In this document: positions 51,583 to 55,917 of the stretch, one piece after another
Layout of the letters: the number at the start of each line of letters is the position of its first letter
Position numbering within the stretch: position 1 is the stretch's first letter
NCBI RefSeq assembly: GCF_022968395.1
Contig: NZ_JALJQZ010000027.1
Location: 1-55,917 of the forward strand
DNA length: 55,917 nt
Reading direction: 5' to 3'
DNA from: Affinirhizobium lemnae
Lineage (GTDB): Bacteria; Pseudomonadota; Alphaproteobacteria; Rhizobiales; Rhizobiaceae
Program-made: the position numbers and the translations under genes
The notes under the pieces: model-generated
The model's input: only the letters and a program-made list of their open reading frames with translations
What the model was told of the DNA's origin: nothing
Database searches by the model: none

Positions 51583-51993
51583 TTATGCGTTCCGTTCTTT
51601 CATGGTCTGCAATGCCCGCTCCAGGCTCGATTTCGAGCCGTTTCTCAAAGGAATGAAAGCCTTGCTGAACTTCTTGCAGCCGGTCTTCACCCGCAGGCAT
51701 GCATCGTGGCTGATACAGTCGATCGGGCAGAAAACGCAGTCCACGGAGGGCAAGAGCGTATCGATGCGCGAAACGGCCTCTCTCAAACCGCCGTCATGAT
51801 GAATGAGTTCCGCGCCATAGCTCTCGGCGATCTCGCGCAAATGGGCCACCTGGCAATCCCTGCCGCCGACATAGAGAAAGCTTTTCACGCCGGACGCATC
51901 GTCGATCTTCTCAATCGTCTGCAACTGAGTGCCCTTGGCCGAAGCCTTGCCCCCTTGCTTGCCTGCCGGCTTGCGCTTGTCCTTCTTGGCCAC
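51583..51993 (-). CDS. DUF2325 Cys-rich protein
   Basis: 136-residue protein. The DUF2325 core is plain: FLYVGGRDCQVAHLREIAESYG, LIHHDGGL, then a Cys set at 86, 89, 93, 99 and 106 (DCVFCPIDCISHDACL, TGCKKF), and FIPLRNGSKSSLERAL at the end. The first 22 residues are Lys/Gly-rich. The Cys pattern suggests a metal site. Function unknown. Start set at GTG 51993, since the open frame further upstream is not family-like. First gene of a leftward unit with the 76-residue protein and the photolyase. Confidence 0.78.
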   Translation of the reverse strand: MAKKDKRKPAGKQGGKASAKGTQLQTIEKIDDASGVKSFLYVGGRDCQVAHLREIAESYGAELIHHDGGLREAVSRIDTLLPSVDCVFCPIDCISHDACLRVKTGCKKFSKAFIPLRNGSKSSLERALQTMKERNA

Positions 51994-52153
51994 GGCTCGT
52001 CTTCCCTCGTCTTTATATGCCTGCCCTTGGTGGACACTGCGAGGCGGACCATAGATAACATGACAAACAGAGTAAAGATTAAACTTGATAGAACGGATCA
52101 TATTTTCGCACGGGCCTGTGAATGCAATCGGCAGACCCGTGGCTGACGGCTGG

Positions 52154-52609
52154 TCAGTCCCGGTGACGAGAGGTGATCCTGGCTTCGATGGCAGGCGCAC
52201 AGTCACCGCGCAGCCGCTTCAACATGCTGAGCGGCGTGCGGACCCGAACCAGGGCCTGAACGAAGGCGGATGATTCCGGCTGTGCAAAGACGACCGCCAT
52301 CTTGTTGTCCTTCAACTGCCGCTTGGCGCAGGTGATGAAGATCTCCTTTTCGCCAAGGCACAGGTAAAACTGCTCCGGCAGGAATTCCAGAAGGTGCCCG
52401 TGCAGCAACGCGCCTTCCGTCGAAAGCTTGGTTATGCGCACCTGCATGGTCGAGAAGTTCTTCATGCCCTTGGACGAATAGACCGCACGCACCAGAAGGT
52501 TCGTTTCGCGATAGTTGAGATCGATCCGCCCAAGCGTCTGATAATGTTCGGCAAGATAGTGCCGCGATTTCTGTGTTCCGGTCAAAGGCAGCACTCCATC
52601 AGCAATCAC
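52154..52609 (-). CDS. PilZ-like domain protein
   Basis: 151 residues. A beta-rich core, with QVRITKLSTEGALLHGHLLEFLPEQFYLCL and FITCAKRQLKDNKMAVVF, resembles the PilZ fold (I-x-L-S-x-x-GA pattern). The canonical R-x3-R c-di-GMP motif is not clear, so binding of that messenger is uncertain. GTG start at 52609 without a strong ribosome site. It is divergent from preT over 208 nt. Confidence 0.55.
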   Translation of the reverse strand: MIADGVLPLTGTQKSRHYLAEHYQTLGRIDLNYRETNLLVRAVYSSKGMKNFSTMQVRITKLSTEGALLHGHLLEFLPEQFYLCLGEKEIFITCAKRQLKDNKMAVVFAQPESSAFVQALVRVRTPLSMLKRLRGDCAPAIEARITSRHRD

Positions 52610-52738
52610 GTTAATGAAGCATTAGGCATAACCTTGAGCCATCGATCCGACAACGCCGATTGAGCCTCGGAAAAGCGGTGCTGCAAGCCTCGCGCAAGCG
52701 TCTCGATCCCGGTCTTGCGTTCTGCCAATTTCCCAAAA

Positions 52739-52766
52739 TTTGACCGATTGATAAATTTTTTGACCG
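52739..52766 (+). promoter_or_regulatory. Direct repeat TTTGACCG x2 upstream of preT
   Basis: TTTGACCG occurs at 52739-52746 and 52759-52766, exactly 20 bp apart, two helical turns, 52 nt upstream of preT. Each contains a TTGACC that could also be a -35. No good -10 follows at the right distance. Confidence 0.35.
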
Positions 52767-52817
52767 TGTTACCTTTCATACAGTTGCGTAACAAATTCCA
52801 TAAAAGAGGGAAGCAAC

Positions 52818-54179
52818 ATGCACAGACTGGGAAGCGGTATCGCGGGAGGCCGTCTGGCGCCCGCGGAGTACGAACAGAATTTTTCAGACCTTCATCCGCG
52901 CTTTGACAAGCACGAGGCACTGGTAGCATCCGACCGGTGCTATTTCTGCCATGACGCGCCGTGCATGACGGCCTGTCCCACCGAAATCGATATTCCGCTG
53001 TTCATCCGGCAGATATCGACAGCCAATCCGCTGGGTGCTGCCCGCACCATCTTCTCCCAGAACATTCTGGGCGGCATGTGCGCGCGCGTCTGTCCCACCG
53101 AAACGCTGTGCGAACAAGCCTGCGTGCGCAACACCGCAGAGGATCGTCCGGTCGATATCGGCCGCCTGCAACGTTACGCCACCGATATTGCGATGGAACA
53201 GAACCGCCAGTTCTTCCATCGGGCGGCGGAAACGGGCCGCACCATTGCGGTTGTCGGTGCCGGGCCTGCGGGCCTCGCCTGCGCGCACCGTCTGGCGATG
53301 AACGGTCACTCGGTCGTCGTCTTCGATGCGCGTGAAAAGGCAGGCGGCCTCAACGAATATGGCATTGCCACCTACAAGGCCCCGGACAATTTCGCCCAGA
53401 AGGAAGTGGATTATCTGCTGGCCATCGGCGGCATCGAAATCCGCAACGGCATGGCTCTGGGCCGCGACTTCTCCCTGCAGGATCTGGCCGCCGATTATGA
53501 CGCCGTCTTCATTGGTATCGGTCTTGCGGGCGTCAACGGCCTCGGCATCGAAGGCGAAGAGCTGTCGGGTGTCGATGATGCGGTGGATTTCATCGCCTAT
53601 CTGCGACAGGCGCAAAACAAGGCGGATGTGCCGATCGGCCGACGCGTGGTGGTGCTCGGTGGCGGCATGACCGCAGTCGATGCTGCCGTTCAGGCCAAGT
53701 TGCTGGGCGCGGAGGAAGTCACCATCTGCTATCGCCGCGGCAAGGAGCATATGAACGCTTCCGAGTATGAGCAGGATCTCGCTGCATCCAGGGGCGTTTC
53801 CATCCGTCACTGGCTGGCGCCGAAGCGCATTCTTGGCAAGGATGGCGCGGTGGCCGGGATCGAGCTGGAATATACCGCTCTTCGCGATGGTCATCTTGTC
53901 GGCACCGGCGAGACGGGCGTGATTGCCGCCGACCAGATCTTCAAGGCCATCGGTCAGTCCTTCAAGGCCAGCGGTCTGGGTGCGCTCTCCATGGAAAAAG
54001 GCCGCATCGTGGTGGACGATCAGTGTCGCACCTCCATGGAACGGGTCTATGCCGGCGGCGATTGCGTCAACCGGGGGGAAGATCTCACCGTTTCCGCCGT
54101 GGCGCATGGGCGCGATGCCGCCGACGCCATTCATCTTGCCTTCGCTTCCGCCGGTCAGCCGGCTGTGGCCGTCGCTTGA
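52818..54179 (+). CDS. preT: Dihydropyrimidine dehydrogenase, NAD(P)H/FeS subunit PreT
   Basis: 453-residue electron-input subunit. N-terminal GltD-like domain carries two [4Fe-4S] sets: C41, C44, C49 and C53 (CYFCHDAPCMTAC), and C88, C92, C98 and C102 (CARVCPTETLCEQAC). The FAD motif is VVGAGPAGLACA near 145, and the NAD motif VVLGGGMTAVDAA near 280. A closing YAGGDCVNRGEDL binds FAD. With PreA it reduces uracil or thymine to dihydropyrimidines, the first step of reductive pyrimidine breakdown. AGGGAAG precedes the ATG. Confidence 0.93.
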   Translation: MHRLGSGIAGGRLAPAEYEQNFSDLHPRFDKHEALVASDRCYFCHDAPCMTACPTEIDIPLFIRQISTANPLGAARTIFSQNILGGMCARVCPTETLCEQACVRNTAEDRPVDIGRLQRYATDIAMEQNRQFFHRAAETGRTIAVVGAGPAGLACAHRLAMNGHSVVVFDAREKAGGLNEYGIATYKAPDNFAQKEVDYLLAIGGIEIRNGMALGRDFSLQDLAADYDAVFIGIGLAGVNGLGIEGEELSGVDDAVDFIAYLRQAQNKADVPIGRRVVVLGGGMTAVDAAVQAKLLGAEEVTICYRRGKEHMNASEYEQDLAASRGVSIRHWLAPKRILGKDGAVAGIELEYTALRDGHLVGTGETGVIAADQIFKAIGQSFKASGLGALSMEKGRIVVDDQCRTSMERVYAGGDCVNRGEDLTVSAVAHGRDAADAIHLAFASAGQPAVAVA

Positions 54180-54194
54180 ACCGGGAGATGAACC

Positions 54195-55508
54195 ATGGCT
54201 GATCTTCGCAATAATTTCGTCGGCATCAAATCGCCGAACCCCTTCTGGCTGGCCTCCGCGCCACCGACTGACAAGGCCTATAACGTCGAGCGTGCCTTCA
54301 AGGCAGGCTGGGGCGGCGTGGTGTGGAAAACGCTCGGCTCTGAAGGACCGCCGGTCGTCAACGTCAACGGCCCACGCTATGGCGCAATCTGGGGTGCCGA
54401 CCGCCGCCTGCTGGGTCTCAACAACATCGAGCTCATTACCGACCGGCCTCTCCAGATCAACCTGCAGGAAATGAAGCAGGTGAAGATGAACTGGCCGGAT
54501 CGCGCCCTCATCGCCTCCATCATGGTGCCTTGCGTCGAGGAAGAGTGGAAGGCCATTCTGCCGCTGGTGGAAGAAACAGGCGCAGACGGCATCGAGCTGA
54601 ACTTCGGCTGTCCGCACGGCATGTCCGAGCGCGGCATGGGTTCCGCCGTCGGTCAGGTGCCAGAATATATCGAAATGGTGGTGCGCTGGTGCAAGCAGTA
54701 TAGCCGCATGCCGGTGATCACGAAGCTGACGCCGAATATCACCGATATCCGCAACCCGGCACGCGCCGCAAAACGCGGCGGCACGGATGCCGTCTCCTTG
54801 ATCAACACCATCAACTCCATCGTTTCGGTCGATCTGGATAACTTCGCACCTGTGCCAACCGTCGGCGGCAAGGGCAGCCATGGCGGCTATTGCGGCCCTG
54901 CCGTCAAGCCCATCGCGCTCAACATGGTTTCAGAAATCGCCCGCGATCCGGAAACCTATGGCCTGCCGATCTCAGGGATCGGTGGCGTGACGACATGGCG
55001 CGATGCGGCAGAATTCCTGGTGCTCGGTGCCGGCAACGTGCAGGTCTGCACCGCCGCCATGACCTATGGCTTCAAGATCGTGCAGGAAATGATCTCCGGC
55101 CTGTCCGACTGGATGGACGAGAAGGGCCACCGCTCGCTGGATGATATCACCGGACGCGCCGTGCCGAACGTAACCGACTGGAAATACCTGAACCTCAATT
55201 ACGTGGCGAAGGCCCATATCGACCAGGATGCCTGCATCAAATGCGGCCGCTGCCACATCGCCTGCGAGGATACATCGCACCAGGCAATCACCAGCATGGT
55301 CAACGGCGTGCGCCACTTCGAGGTGATGGAAGACGAATGCGTTGGCTGCAACCTCTGCGTCAACGTCTGCCCGGTCGAAAACTGCATCACCATGGTGGGG
55401 CTGGAACCGGGAACGCTGGACCAGCGCACCGGCAAGATCGTCGATCCGAACTACGCCAACTGGACCACGCACCCCAACAACCCGATGGCACAGGTTGCCG
55501 CGGAGTAA
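54195..55508 (+). CDS. preA: Dihydropyrimidine dehydrogenase catalytic subunit PreA
   Basis: 437-residue FMN-containing subunit. The dihydroorotate-dehydrogenase-like barrel (1-310) shows NPFWLASAPPTDKAYN, NFGCPHGMSERGMG and GIGGVTTWRDAAEF. The C-terminal ferredoxin domain has two [4Fe-4S] sets at C347, C350, C353 and C357, and C382, C385, C388 and C392. Loss of a closing dihydropyrimidinase or beta-ureidopropionase gene in the window means the rest of the pathway lies beyond it. The start is 15 nt after preT. GGGAG precedes it. Confidence 0.95.
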   Translation: MADLRNNFVGIKSPNPFWLASAPPTDKAYNVERAFKAGWGGVVWKTLGSEGPPVVNVNGPRYGAIWGADRRLLGLNNIELITDRPLQINLQEMKQVKMNWPDRALIASIMVPCVEEEWKAILPLVEETGADGIELNFGCPHGMSERGMGSAVGQVPEYIEMVVRWCKQYSRMPVITKLTPNITDIRNPARAAKRGGTDAVSLINTINSIVSVDLDNFAPVPTVGGKGSHGGYCGPAVKPIALNMVSEIARDPETYGLPISGIGGVTTWRDAAEFLVLGAGNVQVCTAAMTYGFKIVQEMISGLSDWMDEKGHRSLDDITGRAVPNVTDWKYLNLNYVAKAHIDQDACIKCGRCHIACEDTSHQAITSMVNGVRHFEVMEDECVGCNLCVNVCPVENCITMVGLEPGTLDQRTGKIVDPNYANWTTHPNNPMAQVAAE

Positions 55509-55535
55509 GCGGATTGGAGGAATAAAGATTGGGCG

Positions 55536-55551
55536 GGGCGCGAGAGTGCCC
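55536..55551 (+). terminator. Weak stem-loop after preA
   Basis: GGGCGC (55536-55541) pairs with GTGCCC (55546-55551) around a GAGA loop, with one G-T pair, followed by TGTTCTT. Only a possible terminator. Confidence 0.35.
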
Positions 55552-55606
55552 TGTTCTTACATCGGGAGCCTATATCCGCTCACGTCGCGGGCTTAACCAA
55601 CAAATA

Positions 55607-55807
55607 TCAAACCCATCCGTAAGTAGTATCGTGATACCAAACGATCTCAGGTAGCCCGTGTCGAATGGCGTGAGCAGCGGCCAGTGATAGGGCTTCAAAA
55701 TGCCCCTTCCGAAGGTTTTTGACCAAGTCAACTTTAGTGCCGTCGATCACATAACCGATATGCGCCACATCATTCCTCTCATCCTGACCGATTACTTCCA
55801 CTTTCAC
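55607..55807 (-). CDS. Possible small unknown protein (66 aa)
   Basis: 66 codons from GTG 55807. Composition looks protein-like: KVEVIGQDERNDVAHIGYVI, then KGHFEALSLAAAHAIRHG, ending TTYGWV. No domain recognised and no clear ribosome site. It runs against preA with a 98-nt gap; the frame is open above the GTG to a TGA near 55870 but without a usable start. Uncertain. Confidence 0.4.
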   Translation of the reverse strand: MKVEVIGQDERNDVAHIGYVIDGTKVDLVKNLRKGHFEALSLAAAHAIRHGLPEIVWYHDTTYGWV

Positions 55808-55917
55808 CCAAACATATCGGCGCGGACGCTTAGTAACTTTAGAGTCTGACTCGAAAAGCCTTCAACGATATCCATACCTTGCAAGTCGCCTTGTGATCAG
55901 GCGAATGTGGGCGATCA

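Noticed and set aside
52884..54881. 665-codon open frame on the - strand
   Set aside because: Antisense shadow of preT and preA; both of these show full FeS and flavin motifs, and the - frame has no recognisable domain.

Overview
The window looks like chromosomal or chromid DNA of an alphaproteobacterium of the Rhizobiaceae (Agrobacterium/Rhizobium/Allorhizobium group). This is inferred from a BacA/SbmA transporter, the bdhA-xdhA-xdhB gene order (known from Sinorhizobium), an IalB-like exported protein, an FeS-type bacterial (6-4) photolyase of the Agrobacterium PhrB kind, the GC-rich coding sequence, and rhizobial-type GC-rich palindromic intergenic repeats. I assigned the genus from family recognition only.

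Layout. (1) 1-4250: the tail of a probable IS5-type transposase, bacA, an LLM flavin oxidoreductase coupled to a second-type methionine aminopeptidase, and an exported IalB-like protein. (2) 4359-21285: a purine catabolism locus in two facing halves. The + half is bdhA, xdhA, xdhB, a DUF559 endonuclease gene, xdhC, a LysR regulator, puuD, guaD and an FMN alpha-hydroxyacid dehydrogenase. The - half, read right to left, is DUF1045, puuE, uraD, an mntA-hepT toxin-antitoxin pair, allA, uraH, a metallophosphoesterase, a terminator, and an unknown Cys/His protein. Together these take guanine to xanthine (GuaD), urate (XdhABC), 5-hydroxyisourate (PuuD), OHCU (UraH), allantoin (UraD) and allantoate (PuuE), with AllA acting later on ureidoglycolate. 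The allantoate-to-ureidoglycolate step and urease are not in the window.

(3) 21370-30594: an FAD oxidoreductase and an MnmD-like tRNA methyltransferase that share overlapping divergent start codons, a large soluble PAS hybrid histidine kinase, a small glycine-zipper exported protein, a DEAD-box RNA helicase with a Gly/Arg-rich tail, and a DMT permease. (4) 30891-34700: a circularly permuted ATP-grasp / alpha-E / transglutaminase operon ending in a J-domain-like protein, followed by tRNA-Arg(CCG).

(5) 35074-42460: a benzoate island (pcaD, a BenK-type MFS porter, benD, benC, benB, benA) read leftward, with a divergent BenM/CatM-type LysR regulator. Between them lie a perfect ATAC-N7-GTAT BenM-type site and, not covered by ordinary gene prediction, a 22-codon leader ORF with a strong ribosome binding site whose stop codon sits inside one of two competing hairpins ahead of benA. 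(6) 42740-55807: arsC plus an MFS porter, a GT39 glycosyltransferase, an AraC regulator, a light/redox cluster (DUF2256 microprotein, renalase-like FAD protein, DUF3429, SDR, FeS photolyase, DUF2325), a PilZ-like protein, and the preT-preA dihydropyrimidine dehydrogenase pair, which continues the nucleobase-catabolism theme.

The strongest candidates for something new are the benA leader ORF with alternative hairpins, the toxin-antitoxin pair inserted with tight coupling in the ureide operon, and the 46-bp perfect inverted repeat next to the DUF559 endonuclease inside the xdh operon.
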